From contig JASANE010007225.1 of NCBI GenBank assembly GCA_030248225.1, positions 46,494-110,493 on the forward strand: a stretch of 64,000 nucleotides of DNA. Direction: 5' to 3'. How positions within the stretch are numbered: the stretch's first letter is position 1; each line of letters opens with the position of its first letter. The notes beneath the pieces were generated by a model that saw nothing but the letters and a program-made list of their open reading frames with translations, was not told the DNA's origin and searched no databases. Position numbers and translations under genes: made by a program. Source of the stretch: Trileptium ribeirensis. Taxonomy: Eukaryota; Nematoda; Enoplea; Enoplida; Thoracostomopsidae. Positions 34,333-46,827 of this stretch are shown here, piece by piece.

Positions 34333-34742
34333 GCGCTTACGTTATCAAGGACCCCCACGTGAAAGTTTTATCCCCAATGGTCTAGACCACACCATCCAGT
34401 AGTATACGGTATATTCCTACACTATATGATGCAATAGATGGTGTACGAGACGCCATCAACTTAGTTATAGTGGCTAAACCTACCTATTACTGACGGTGTC
34501 AAGCACACGATCCAGAAACACAGTATGTAAGGCGTGTAAATAGCAGCATGGTGTAGCTAACACAATATAAAGTTTATGGCGTGGTCTACACCATAATATT
34601 GTCGACACTACACTACCTATGTATACTATCTGAAAATACCACCAGAAACATCATGGTGTCCAAGACATCATAAATTTGATGGTGGCAGAGACACTCAGGG
34701 TGGGCAAAACTTTCACATGGGGTCCTTTATAACGTAAGTGCT
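34333..34742. mobile_element. 410-bp MITE with about 45-bp terminal inverted repeats
   Basis: The left end GCGCTTACGTTATCAAGGAC, then CCACGTGAAAGTTTT, pairs with the right end, whose complement reads GCACTTACGTTATAAAGGAC, then CATGTGAAAGTTTT. The interior contains several copies of GGTG(T)AG and ACCAT(C)CA words that pair again (for example GATGGTGTACG and CGTGGTCTACACCAT). The element has no open frame. No clear target duplication is visible, so the superfamily is unassigned. Confidence 0.75.
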
Positions 34743-35785
34743 GTATAATCTAGATGAATGATTTTTTGAAATTCCAAATGGTATCCGTACATGATCAACC
34801 TTTATTTAGGTCACTTAATTATGCCCTTACTTGACCACCAGCACTATCCCATAGGACCGTTTCTAAACTCTTGGTTGCAATTAAAGTTGCAATTTTGCAA
34901 AATCAATACCCCGACCGTGTAAAATAAAACAACCGGACCCGGACCTGGACTACGCAGATAAATGATAAATATACATACATATATATTATAGTTTTATACA
35001 TAGACATGTTATATATAACAATGTGACTGGTAATATATATGTAACTCGAAATGGTTCGTAGTCCATAGCGATTATTTCATAGATCCCCTTGTCGATATTA
35101 GCGTTTTGCTCCAACGTCAACGGAGACATTTGAATTCAACCCTTAAACAAAGCGTGCTCTCTGTTGCATTGTTTAGATATAAATGTCTGACGTTTAAGGT
35201 ATCTTCTACTAGTTCATCATCTTACACTAGTTCTACTTTTCTGATACGGTAGATGGAATTGGCTTTAAAGTAAGCTCGAAGGGCAACCATAAAAATGGTA
35301 TGAATTTACCCCCTCGAGTTTTAAAGGGGCTGGCCTATTATATAGTAGTTTAGCATCAAGTGCAACTCATTCAACTTGAATCTTCTGTAATAATAACTGG
35401 GAAAGTTTTCTCGTCAATATGGTAAAATTGTGTCACCATTCACGCGTAAAGTACAAATCAATTAACTTTGTATGTGGCACATATTAAAAGTTACGGCTAC
35501 AGCTGTACACTGCCTGCTTCTTTAGTGCGTGACAGCATCGTTTGAGCAGCGAGCGAGCATAAAATTTTTAAAATTAATTTTTTTACCAGATTCTCAGCTA
35601 GAATGCCTTACAAACCGTTTGTAGCACTCATATCTATATTGTTTTTATATAAAAGAAAAGGATTATTTGCGTGCATGGCAGACGCAATATCATCTACAAA
35701 CTTCGTACGTTGACAATAAACATGACGCTAGCCATTTACCGATGACGGGTCAAACTAGATCAATGGCTCAATGTTGCTATGTTTT
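34743..35785. other. No recognisable feature
   Basis: AT-rich, with short TATA-type microsatellite stretches (34968-35040). Confidence 0.35.
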
Positions 35786-35789
35786 GGCC

Positions 35790-36030
35790 GAGCTCACATT
35801 ACGCATGATCGAATCCGCTTCGATTTATCCGCTTCGATCCGATCTAATCAAATTTGTGGTCACATTGCATCCGATCTAATCGGATCGCATACAACCAAAT
35901 TCTGCATCTACGTTTACGATATGTATTCTGACTGTATGTTTAATATCACATCATCTGATTCGGATTCGTTAAAAATGTGCATAATTGGATCGGATCGGAA
36001 CGGATCGGATCGTACACAGTATGAACAAGC
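35790..36030 (-). mobile_element. GATCCGATCC-rich MITE, copy 2
   Basis: It starts at GAGCTCACATTACGCATGAT and ends near GATCGTACACAGTATGAACA, with CGGATCGGAACGGATCGGAT inside the right end. Its interior (CATCATCTGATTCGGATTCG, GTATTCTGACTGTATG) is the reverse complement of the interior at 16277-16549. The two copies are therefore in opposite orientation. The open frames at 35667-36043 are incidental. Confidence 0.62.
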
Positions 36031-36164
36031 TTTTGATTTGTAACAAAATATTGAGTTACAAACAATCTTATACACCTTATATTAATATCAATAATATCAC
36101 TGTTATTGCCACTAGGATATAAAATAATTTATAATTGTACATTTCCTTTAAATGATACATATCC

Positions 36165-37380
36165 ATGGGATTGCCAAACTTAATAGATTACAAGTATGTG
36201 TAATTCAAGAAGTTAGCGCCAAGCGAAATCGGTTCCGTTTCATGTATGCAACTGACTATGACGCGTTATTTATTACCAAAGGTTTCCACAGATTATTAGC
36301 TATGATTGGTGCATATCCGTTGTCTTTGCAAGCATTAAAAATTTCAAATATTTGTAATTCAAGAAGCTAAAGCAACACGACATGAAATCAGTTTCATGTT
36401 ATGGAACAGGTTATGACGTGTAATAAATGATCAGAGTTATCTGCAGGTTGTTAACGATGATTGGTTTATACCCGTGGACGTTGCAAACGTTATAAATTAC
36501 AAAGGTTTGTTAATCAAGAAGCTTAGGCAACGCGATATCCATATCAGTTTTATGTTATGAGACAGGGTATGACCTGTAGTAAATGATCAGAATTATCTAC
36601 AGGTTATTAACTATTCTCAGCACATATATACACCTGGACTTTGCAAACGTTATAAATTACAAAGATATGCAAATCAAGAAGTTAAGGCAACACGATATCA
36701 GATCAGTTTAATGTTATGGAACAGGGTATAACACGTAATAAACGACCATAATTCTCTACAGATTAACTGTGATTGGTTAATATCTGTGGACATTGCAAAC
36801 GTTATAAATTAAAAGATTTGTAAATCCAGAAGTTAAAGCAATACGACATCAGATTAGTTGCATGTTATTAAACAATGTATGCCATGCAATAAATGATCTG
36901 AGTTATCTACAAGCTATTAACTATGATTGGTTCGTTTCTGTGAACGTTGCAACCGTTATGAATTGCCACGATTGGTAAATAAACAAGCTAAAAGGTAACG
37001 TGAGATCAGATCAGCTTCATGTTACGAAACAGGGCAAGACGCGCAATGTATGATCAGAATTATCTACATATTATTAACCAAGATTGGCTCATACCCGTAG
37101 ACTCTGCAAACGTTATTTACAAATATTTGTAAATCAAGAAACTAAGGCAACGCGACATCAGGTCAGGTTCATGTTATGAAACAGGGTATATGCTATATGA
37201 TCAGAGGGCAATATATGATCAGAGCTATCTATAGATTATTAACTACGACTGGTTCATATCCATGAACATTCTAAATGCTATAAATGACGATTTTCAAATC
37301 AAGAAGATAAGGCAACGCGACATTAGATCGGCTCCGCGTTATGACACCGGGTAAGATGCGTAATAAACAAGCAGATCTTT
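36165..37380 (+). repeat. Tandem array, monomer about 155 bp, eight diverged units
   Basis: AATCAAGAAGTTAAGGCAAC-type words recur near 36207, 36360, 36516, 36674, 36826, 36981, 37135 and 37299, spaced 152-164 bp. Each unit continues through ATCAGATCAGTTTCATGTTA, AACAGGGTATGAC, AATAAATGATCAGA, TTATCTACAGGTTATTAAC and GATTGGTTCATA to TTGCAAACGTTATAAATTAC. The units are diverged but the order is constant. The array ends abruptly at about 37380. Confidence 0.85.
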
Positions 37381-40115
37381 TATGAATTCAATTTTTATTA
37401 TCGGCAATTGTCGTCGAGTAGCACTTAAAAACGGCAAGCGATCTACGCTGCAAGACAAGGGTGTACTCTATAAATAATGCGATGTGTGGAAATTTGTTAA
37501 TAATTTATATATTGGGAATAGAATAAGGCATCATGTGCATAAATTTAAAGCACTGCCTGGCTAGATGATTGACTTATAGCCGTCTGGTTGTTAATTTGAG
37601 CCTTGGTCAATCCATAATTTTTCTATTTTTTCATAATTTTGTAGCCAATTATGCAGGTAATTCGGAGAGTCACGAAAAGAACTTTTATCAGGAAGCAATT
37701 TTTAAGATCGTTTTGCCAACTTGCTGCATTACTAATGACATAATACTGGAATCATAGAAACCACTAATATGAGAACCTGTTGGAACTCATTTTTCTTAAA
37801 CATCTAGTGGTTGTTTATCGAAATTTAAATCGTTATTCGCTTTTCTACAGCCCCGATTGTTAATAATAATGATATTAAGGCACTATTGTCAAGTATTATT
37901 GTGTTAATTGACCTGTTAGCGATGTGGCAATACACATTTTCTTTGTAGTACAAAAGTGGAAAATATAAAAATATAGAGGATGTGCATATAACATATACGG
38001 GATGCCGAGTGTTATGTTATTAAGAATACTAGCTCATTGGTAGTACATAGCTATTCGCCATTGGTCTTTTCCTACAATATTATATTCAGAACTTTGATTA
38101 TATAGAATAATTAATATCAAATACTTTTGTACGGCCAACATTTTTATAAAAGGTTGCACAGGCGCGTTCTAACAATACAGTGAATGTCTTAATATATGTT
38201 TTCAGTCTGCTGGCAATGAAAGCTCTCTTTGCAGCTTACTTCCATTAACCATTTACTTTACTTCCTGAACTGATTTACATTTCGAGTACCGATAAAACAA
38301 TTATAGGTCGCTGCGAGGTATTAAGCTCAAATGATGGGTTCAGAAACCAATGAGCTATTTCGAAGGTATTGCTAGGAGCCTTAAGGCTTCTCTCGAATCA
38401 TGCGAACAACATCATTCGCGCAATCGTGCTATACACACAAAATTTAGTTAGAAAATACAACGTCGTGCGGTATAAGTAACAAAATGTTTTCATTCAGATT
38501 CATTTCAGGTTTTTGCATGCACAGTCTGTATAAAGTTTTGTTTAATATGTAGTATTCCATTACAAAATTTGGCAACTCCGTGAACAAAAATTTTGAATTT
38601 TAAATTTTTTTATTCAGGGGGTAAAATCAGGTTTCACTGAACGCCTTAGGCGTCAACCCAATATCACACTTAACATGCAGCACAAAATTATATGAACAAT
38701 AAATTTTGAAATTTTTCAGTGTGATTGAGCCAATAAAAATACTTTGATTTTGTTTGATTGAAATAAACTTAACACAACACAGTGCGATACAAACTGTCTC
38801 ATAGCCATTACCTTAAAGTAATCAGCTTCGTTATCTCACTTGTAGTTGTACACTTTATGCGTTGAAAAAATTATATAACTTTTTCATAAAACGCTTTTTC
38901 AAAATATCATTTTTTATTAGTTTTACAAAAATTTGTTAATTATACCAAAAAATGACATTAAAATAACATTTTATACAAGTTTTGAGGACCGCATTTTGCA
39001 CATTGTGATAAATAGGCAACTCTAACTTTCGAATGCATTCAATACTGTGGAAGAACTGATAAATATAATCTGCAACTATTATGTTCCACAATACGTAATT
39101 AGTATTTGCCTATATGCATTTAATTTATTCTACTTCGAAATACACCGTGGTTTAAAACGCGAGGAAAACCATTTTACTGCGATGTGTTGAATCTCTTGAA
39201 TTAATACCTGACCCAGCAGGTTAAAATAAAATTTCTAATTCGTAAACTGAGATAATCTATCGCGGGTATAGACTAATAGGAAACCACACTTGTGGTGAAT
39301 ACCATATCGGCTGTATCTTTAATAACATATTATCCTGCATACACTAGACTCAAGCATTTGGAGAAACCTTTGGTACTCATAAAAGCCAATTACAACTGTT
39401 TTCTGTCTCAAACGTTTAGATCACTTTGGGCTGCTTACCTTAATAAGTACGTACGTCACCAGTAAAATCACCTGGAAAACATTTTCACAACAGGAAAACA
39501 TTGTTTCACTATAGCACAATTTTCGACCAAATCATCGATAGCATAGCTGATGTAATGCCACAGGCGATATAGAAATATAATAATAGTAACAATACTAATT
39601 ACGAAACTATACAATACTACGATACCGCCTAAATGACATAAAGAACTCAGATATATTACCTCAATAAAATATGCTTATCAATTGCAGAAATTGCTTCAAT
39701 ATTAATTTTTGATTTCAGAGGAATTATATATAAATATAAAACGTGTCGGCGTATATATCATGTTTAAATTTAATTATTTACACGATTCGATTGATCAAGA
39801 ATGACGGCACACAACGCCCAACAGAAGCGAACGCTGAATTTCAAGCGACAACATTCACAAGTGCCGCATTAATAAAAGAAAAACCATGAAAAACAATTTC
39901 GGTTTGTTATTGCATAGCGCAATCGTTTGATGTTTTGAAAGTTTAATTGTGAAACTTATATGGGCGGTTTCAAGAAGTCTGCGCACATAAGTGCATAGTT
40001 CGTTATTTATTTTACAATGTTTAGGATTTTATCGCCTACATGCTCCAAAATACCAATATTTTTGAAATTTGTTTGTGTCCTACCAAACTTGTTGGTTTGT
40101 TCCTTACACTGCGAC
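37381..40115. other. No recognisable feature
   Basis: Very AT-rich non-coding sequence. GAACGCCTTAGGCGTC near 38640 is a small palindrome. No protein or array was seen. Confidence 0.35.
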
Positions 40116-40125
40116 TTTATTTAGG

Positions 40126-40535
40126 CAGTGCCGGATCAACTAAGAGTGGGCCTCCCAAAGTCCCAGGGTGAAGGCCTCCCATTTTCGAAACCGTGCATTC
40201 TGTTCATAAGATCATTGAAGCAACGACAAACCTAGTTTCTTGTCAGATTATACTAACTTCAACCATTAAAGCCGAATTCGTTTCAATTTCGTTCAATGAA
40301 TGTTTGAATAATATTTGTATAATCCTGTCTGCGCACAGGTGACTGACAGAAAATAAAAGAGATGCCTGAGAAGTCTGCTGGAAAGTCCCTCTGCTTTTAG
40401 ATTCTCGTTGTGGTAGTGCAATCCTAACGATGCAACTATTCACGCGGATTTTAATAGATTTTCCTTGCCCTGGTGGTGGGCTCTGAAGGGTGGGCAACCC
40501 ATTTGGGGGTATGGGGAGTGGCTGCTCCGGCGCTA
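40126..40535. mobile_element. Decayed hAT-like non-autonomous element (about 410 bp)
   Basis: The left end CAGTGCCGGATCAAC and the right end, complement TAGCGCCGGAGCAGC, are related inverted repeats of the CAGTGCCGGAT type common in hAT elements. The flanking 8-mers TATTTAGG (40118-40125) and CATTTAAG (40536-40543) agree at six of eight positions, as for an old target duplication. GGGCCTCCC lies just inside the left end. No transposase is present. The open frame at 40243-40497 has no domain that I recognise. Confidence 0.4.
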
Positions 40536-41290
40536 CATTTAAGTCGTCCCATTGTCTAAATTCATGATAACAGATAGCAGTGCTGTGCAGGAGCTGGTTT
40601 AGCTATCGGTAATTTCTGCTAATATATTTAAAATTTCGGTATCGATATGGTTAAACTGAGTTTAATCTGACCTTGATATATCAAAAATTCGGTGAGTTAT
40701 GTTCCTGTAGATGTGTCTATTGGGAGCAAATCATCGTCTGACTCCGGAAAGTTTTCTCAATGTCGCGGGAACACATCATTTTGAAATATAAACAACAATG
40801 AGATACTGATTTGGTGATCGCTAAATACTATATGACGAATCCCGACTACACGATTCACCCTGGCTGATGGTATGATAAGTTAAATGTAAGTGTTCGGTGG
40901 TGGGACTATTTGTGTGGGGGAAGAAAATACGACCGGGGTGAAATTATCAAAATGTTCCCACTCCCGACCACCATGTTTGGGTGGGGATCCAAGCTAATTC
41001 GAAAACTTTCACACTGAAAATATTATTTCGTAAGCAGAATTTCTTATATCGGCATTTTGTAGTATTCCCGGAGCAGACTTGGTGTAGAGAACAGTTAAAT
41101 AATCTATAGGTGTTTGACGCGGCACGATGTTGCCTGATTCGCGTTTCACGGTGCAGAGAAACCGAGCATTGGAGCGAGAATTATCTCTCGTTAGGAAATC
41201 TTTGACGGCAGCAAATGCTGACGACGGCATCTCGCGAGGGTCTGAATTAACAAGTGTTTATCTGTAGACTAATCGGCGAGCCTGTAAGGC
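40536..41290. other. No recognisable feature
   Basis: Non-coding spacer. The frame at 41009-41230 (minus) is unassigned. Confidence 0.35.
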
Positions 41291-41293
41291 GTT

Positions 41294-41334
41294 GTGCGGG
41301 ATTCACCCACTTCGTCGTGCGGGATTCACCCACT
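41294..41334. repeat. Tandem duplication of an 18-bp word, period 23 bp
   Basis: GTGCGGGATTCACCCACT occurs at 41294 and again at 41317. The word itself contains GTG..CAC complementarity. Confidence 0.75.
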
Positions 41335-41576
41335 AATAACTTGTGCATCCAGACATAGGTCGCCAAACTTTTTCCGGCAGCTATGCAAACTACCAAGAGC
41401 ATAAATACAATATAAACAATCGCGCACACTTTAACAAACAAAACAAATGCTTAGTGAACACTTCAAAAATAAACATGTACGGGGCGGGAATTCAAAATTT
41501 GGCATGTTATATACTGCCCGTAATCATGAACCGTGAATAGTTAGAATTTGTCGTTTCGGCATGTGGTAGAAAACTA

Positions 41577-41720
41577 TCATCGAGTTGGTGATATAAGAGA
41601 CGACGGGTGCGGATCCTTACTGGTTTGGCGGTCGAAGTGGAAGTAAAGCTTGGCTTCTGCGAGTGAGTAAGTGCCTACTGAGAGCGCCTCCTTACGGCGA
41701 CGCTCAATCCGCCACTGGTA
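41577..41720 (-). mobile_element. Possible hAT-like end fragment
   Basis: On the minus strand CAGTGGCGGATTGAGCG (41717-41701) has the CAGTGGCGGAT start typical of hAT ends and points left. It is followed by GGAGGCGCTCTC. I cannot find the opposite end, so the boundary at 41577 is arbitrary. The overlapping open frames here (41577-41986) are not recognised. Confidence 0.25.
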
Positions 41721-43015
41721 TGCAACTATGTTTGGTGCAGCAGGTGGACAATTTGACAGACCGCTAAAACTCTGTGGCACAGGTCGAGAGAGCATATCCA
41801 CCCAGCCCCCTTTCCTAACACACCTCTGTATCCGCCTAGGACAAACAGATGGGTCGTGATAAAACCACATACAAAATTTACTAAAGAAAAAGTTTGAGTC
41901 ATGCCGTTCACTGAGCACAAACGCTGTATTTCATAAGCGGTAATGCATGAAATCACACAGATAACTCCTTCGACAGAAAAAGTCAAAGCATGAATTAGCG
42001 CCTCTCAATTGAATCATGTCGCGAAAATAGCTTTTAGTCCTAGACAAGCGCATATAGATATTTTAAAAGTTCGTAAACGGCTGTAAGTGTGAGCAGTGAT
42101 ATGGAAAATGTATTCTAGAATTAAATACAGTAACGATTTTTTCTATCATTGAGTTCACTACTATCAATTTTGCGAACCGAAATAGGACCCAAATTTAGAT
42201 GAAATCTTATCAAACTCAATCCCATCTATTTGATTCTGCCAACTCAAAAATGAAGGTCTGATTCAAATCAGAGTTGTGTTATTTTAAATCAATAAAATCT
42301 TTTCTATAGTAAACCGGCAATGTTAAGCAATTATAGATGGATTAATTATGTCGTTAATAAATATTATTTCACGAAGTATTTTGTGCAAAAACATATTTGT
42401 GTGAGAACTAGACAATTAACGTAGGCATTGAGGATATGTAAATTATAACCCTCTTCTAGAACGCAGCAAGCAACTGTGCATGTGAATAAATTTCAATTTC
42501 TTTCACATGTGACTACTAAACCGTGAAAAAATTTATAACTAGCTGAGATAGCCACATAAGCGCTCAATATTATTTGATCACAGTTTAGGAAACGACCGTG
42601 TGATGAAATATTACAGCTTGAGGCATAGTGGTGTCTACTTCATTTTTTATCTGCAAACATGTGTAAACAACAGTGAATAAAACGGTCTAATATAAGAAGA
42701 GAAAGTGAGTCAATGAGATGAATATTACTGGGTCTCCAAGGTGGCGAAGTTTTGTACGCCACAGTGCCTCCTGTGTAAGCCGTTTCGTGTCGTGGACCAT
42801 TACTAACAAATGCAAATATGTGGCTATAGCCAACGATAATGCATAAGTATTAAAATGCGAGTATTAAAATATGCGAGATTAATGCTGAATCTGGCTAAGT
42901 TAGTTTAGTGATCTAACTAAGCCAGTTTCATATTTCCCAATAAATGTCATACAACTCAATTTCACGTAATACGGTTCCAAACTTAGGCGAAACTTCCTGG
43001 ATTAGTTAGATGAAA
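41721..43015. other. No recognisable gene
   Basis: Non-coding. A direct word GCTAAGTTAGTTTAGTGATC followed by AACTAAGCCAG (about 42893-42925) forms a short inverted repeat. Confidence 0.35.
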
Positions 43016-43020
43016 AAGAT

Positions 43021-43231
43021 GCCGTGTCAAGTTTAGAGGCCGGGCGTTATAACGTTAGAAAAAAACAGCTTTAGAGCGGGGCGTTCGGGGAACGGTAGCC
43101 CACGACTTAGGCATAGGCTTAGTACATGGCTCATATAAGGAGCTTAGGTTAGGCTAAGATTAAGGCTTACGCTTAGTATATCGGAACGGCATGGCATGCA
43201 TTATACTTCGGCCCCTAATGTTGAAATAGAC
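43021..43231 (+). mobile_element. GTTATAACGTTAG MITE, copy at 43.0 kb
   Basis: Left end GTGTCAAGTTTAGAGGCCGG and right end complement GTCTATTTCAACATTAGGGG are weak inverted repeats. The core GCGTTATAACGTTAGAAAAA, ACTTAGGCATAGGCTTAGTA, CATGGCTCATATAAGGAGC, GGCTAAGATTAAGGCTTACG and GGCATGGCATGCATTATAC matches the copies at 17380 and 50251 in order. Confidence 0.75.
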
Positions 43232-43289
43232 GGAAAAATAAAACAAAACAGTGGTTACTCGGGTTAAAATCTTAACGTAGTAATACTAG

Positions 43290-43540
43290 ATGTTACCGGA
43301 TAGAGGAGTGCTGAGTGCGAACCGTTGCGTTAATCGAGATTCTTGTACGTTGTAACGTTTTGCATTTGCGTTCCTGCTTGCTTGCCTTGCGATGATTTCA
43401 GTTAAACCCAGCAATAAAGCTTCTTAGAAAGTCAAAGCATTTCTATAATTATGCAATTCGGCATCGAATCGTAAAGCTGGTTCGAAGTTAGCAAACTTTG
43501 TAAGACACACAAAGTAATTCGTGAATTGAAGAGTGTTTAT
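43290..43540 (+). mobile_element. Eroded member of the TTAA/tRNA-like MITE family
   Basis: GCGTTCCTGCTTGCTTGCCT then TGCGATGATTTCAGTTAAAC, GCATCGAATCGTAAAGCTGG, TTAGCAAACTTTG and AAAGTAATTCGTGAATTGAA align in order with the intact copies. The terminal repeats and boxes are lost. It lies only about 60 bp from the MITE ending at 43231. Confidence 0.45.
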
Positions 43541-46225
43541 ACAGAAATATTTACACTGCTATACTTTATACATTGATTAATTTATTATGGACAAATATCT
43601 ATGTTATTCGCTTTATACAAATTTGTTGATTTGGACCCTTATTTATTAAAGAATAATTCTGGCCTCATTAATGCAAAAAAGTTTTTGAAACAGAGCGCTG
43701 ATTTAAAAGCGCGGCTGTGGTCTTAAGTATGATTACTTTACTTAAATGCATGTTGCAATATTTCAAAATAACGATGATTTTGACATCTTTTTATCTATCT
43801 GTCAGTGCGGACATGGATGTGGAAATATATTCTAGTCAATCAAAGAATAACGGTTGTTGAATAGATACCTAACGCAAAACAACTTGGGCTTAGTTTACAC
43901 AGCCATAAGAAGCAATTAGCATTAAGTTTACAATCTGAAGGCTGCAAAGGAAGAGTTGGGTACACTTGGTTCCAGCTACAGGTATTAATGCAGCATTACT
44001 GACTATTTCTGACAACCGTGCGGTTGAGTCCAAATTCAGGTATGTTTGTACGGCGCTTTAATAATCACAGATTTGAACGCATAGGTCACCCTAGTGGCGA
44101 GTCTTCCAAATTTTTTAATGTGTGATGCTGAAACGCGTTTCGGTATTACTTTCGCAGCGTTGATTGATGCAAGCCTGATCATGTATACTCCAAAAGTACA
44201 AGTTTTTAACGCAGTATAAACGTTTAGGCGGACTAAGTGCTGTATTATGTTCTTCATTCGGGACTGTTTTGCTAGATTTATATCCGTTAGGATGTCTAGT
44301 GGCCAATGTTACATTAGCGATGTTTCGATACTCTTGACTATGATTTCAACCGTCTTCGTGTAACGAATTTAATTTTGTCGAAAAAGTAATTAAAAAATTT
44401 ATTGCAACACATTACTCCTCGGAATCGGATATTTTACTTTTAAACGCTGAATGGTCTGTGGATACGTATTGGCATATGCTTTTTCGTTAGGAATCTGTGT
44501 CTGCTCAGATACTTTTACTAGACTTAAAGTTAATTCGTGGCTTAAATGGGCTCTGGCGCCGTCACGATAAACTAATAATTTTTAACTATTCATCTTTCTA
44601 CATTTTTGTTCTATTTGTTGTGTACCACGCAAATACTAAAACATTAAGTGCAGCAGGTATACATTCGTAAATGTTTTACGAAATATATTGAAATTTTTTA
44701 ATTACATGCCATTATGGTTATGTCCGTAAGTAATCACACATTTCGCTGATCCGTTTATAACTGAAAAGTATTGAATGAAATAAATCTAATTTTTTTAAGA
44801 AACGAAATCCCATTTTGCGCATCATCTGTGTCTACAAATACGCATAAAATTGAATCTCTAATTTTTAATGCCATAAGATACCCGAAGACTTTATCTTGGT
44901 CATTTTTAGTTTTTTCCATTGAACATGTAAAATAATTTGTGTCAAATTTATTTCAAAATTTCATAAAACTTTAGTTCAATTCAGATCATAATTGTGTCCT
45001 TTACAGTGCAGCTGATATTACATTTTATTCATTTTACTTAACGTCGAGCTAGTAACTTTAGTCCTTATGGCTGTAACTCAGCGGGAATTTATTATTTGCA
45101 AAAAACTTTTAAATGTATAGCTGCTAAAACGTTATCAGGTCGAAATTTTAATCTTGGCCTAAGCTACCAAAAATTATTTGGTTCGCTAGGAATTTAGTGG
45201 CGCAACCCCGTTCGAAATGGCGATTGGGCCCAAGTGAGGTCGTTTGAAATACTGGTCTAATGTAGACATTCTACTAGTGCGCTTACTACTGATTAATTTG
45301 TGACAAATATAAATACCTTTAACGCAATATATAATACATTTACTTACAAAATAGACAAATGTTCAATAGAATAGTCTCGGTACTCAAGCGGGCTATGCTA
45401 TTCGGCATATCCCTGCTCTGTATTGCTTTTGAACGAATATCAGGATTGACTGTGGTACTGGTAACACAGCCAATATGTATATCTATACTGGTGTTTATTT
45501 ATTTTTCTTAGAATACCTTAACAACAGTAAATAATAAGGGTGACTGCTAAAATTTGGAGCATATTTCATAAACTACTCCCGGATTTTCCCAACCATTGTA
45601 TAAATTGTTGTCGGTCATTCATTACATAATAAGCTGAGTAATTGCGCGTTATGTACTTGTTTCAATAACGATTGGAGTAGAAATGGCATATTCTGTGTGA
45701 TAAATAGCCAATATCACACTAGCGTACCCTTTTACATCCATTGTGATGACAGCAATAAGAACGCACCGATTTGATGTAACGTTTTGCACTAGTTCTATGA
45801 AACCTCATGCACATATTCTGCCGGCAAAACAAACAAATGAGAATTTTAATTTGTGTCGGTTAAATTATAATTAGTTAAAATCTAAATTATCTCTCCTTGT
45901 TACAACTTAAGCTGACGTTAATGAACATAACCATTTTAATTATTAAATACCAGTTCCTACTGATTTGTAACTCTAGTAGCAAAATTTCTTTGATAATATA
46001 TTTAACTTATGTCACCAGGTTACAGTAATTACACACCAAGTTGCACCTTACTAGTTTGCTGCGATCGCCTACTGACGGGCTACCGTTAGGCATAAGTTGT
46101 ATACGTATCGCAATGTTTATCATTCCAGTAGATTCCTTCTGAAATTTATGGGTGGAGACGCGAAAAGTATGATGGATAAGAAATAGCGATCCAGTTTTTA
46201 CCTGTAATAAAATTACCTGGAGTGT
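43541..46225. other. No recognisable feature
   Basis: AT-rich non-coding. The frames at 44036-44306 (minus) are short and unassigned. Confidence 0.35.
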
Positions 46226-46230
46226 GTGCC

Positions 46231-46827
46231 ATAATGCAAGAGTAAACTTATGGTACGCCCCTAACATCCCATTTTGTCATAAGCGATTGGCGATTGATTG
46301 CTCGGTATACCAGCCATCCGTCAACATAACAGAGAACATGAAATTGAGGTTTTGGGCAACACGTCTAAAACGTTAAGTAACAGACAAGTGCCCTATTAAC
46401 AATTACTTTAAAAACGTTAAGTAACAGATTTATGACCGTTTCGCATTTGAACTGGAAAATTTTTATTTTATTATCGAACGGAAATTCCCCGTTTAATATT
46501 TTAAAATCTGCACATCACATGTTAAGTTCGCGAACTACACGTATTATCAATAATAAAACGAAATGTGTTGGCTTACTGAAAAATGCGGAATGCTACTTGC
46601 CCCATTGTGCGTTGTGAAACGAATTTGTGGCCAAATAGCAAATAGGTGCATTGTGTTAGCGAACAGAAATTACACCGTTTCGCAATCAGTCGCTTTGCGT
46701 TCGCGAACGGAAATTTTGAAATTTGGAATTGGCTAATACAATAAATTTTTTGTTCGCTAACAGCGTTTTGTACATAGTGTCGAAAGGGGATGGTAGGGGG
46801 CACAAGTTAAGTTTGCTTATGCATAAC
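46231..46827. mobile_element. About 597-bp TIR element of the ATGCAAGAGTAAACTTA family
   Basis: The left end ATAATGCAAGAGTAAACTTA, then ACGCCCCTAACATCCC, pairs with the right end, whose complement reads TTATGCATAAGCAAACTTAA, then GCCCCCTACCATCCCC. Inside are repeated palindromic words: GTTCGCGAACTACACG (46527), GTTAGCGAACAGAAATT (46656), GCGTTCGCGAACGGAAAT (46697) and TGTTCGCTAACAGC (46751). Long ACGTTAAGTAACAGA words are duplicated near 46371 and 46416. There is no transposase. Open frames at 46007-46803 are incidental. Confidence 0.65.

Noticed and set aside
36165..37380. Regularly spaced repeats considered as a CRISPR array
   Set aside because: The whole 155-bp unit is repeated, with no short repeat plus unique spacer pattern, in an animal-type genome.
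41577..41986. Overlapping open frames of 113 and 86 codons (minus)
   Set aside because: Two frames are open at once with no recognisable motif. A hAT-like end lies within, so a repeat relic is more likely than a gene.
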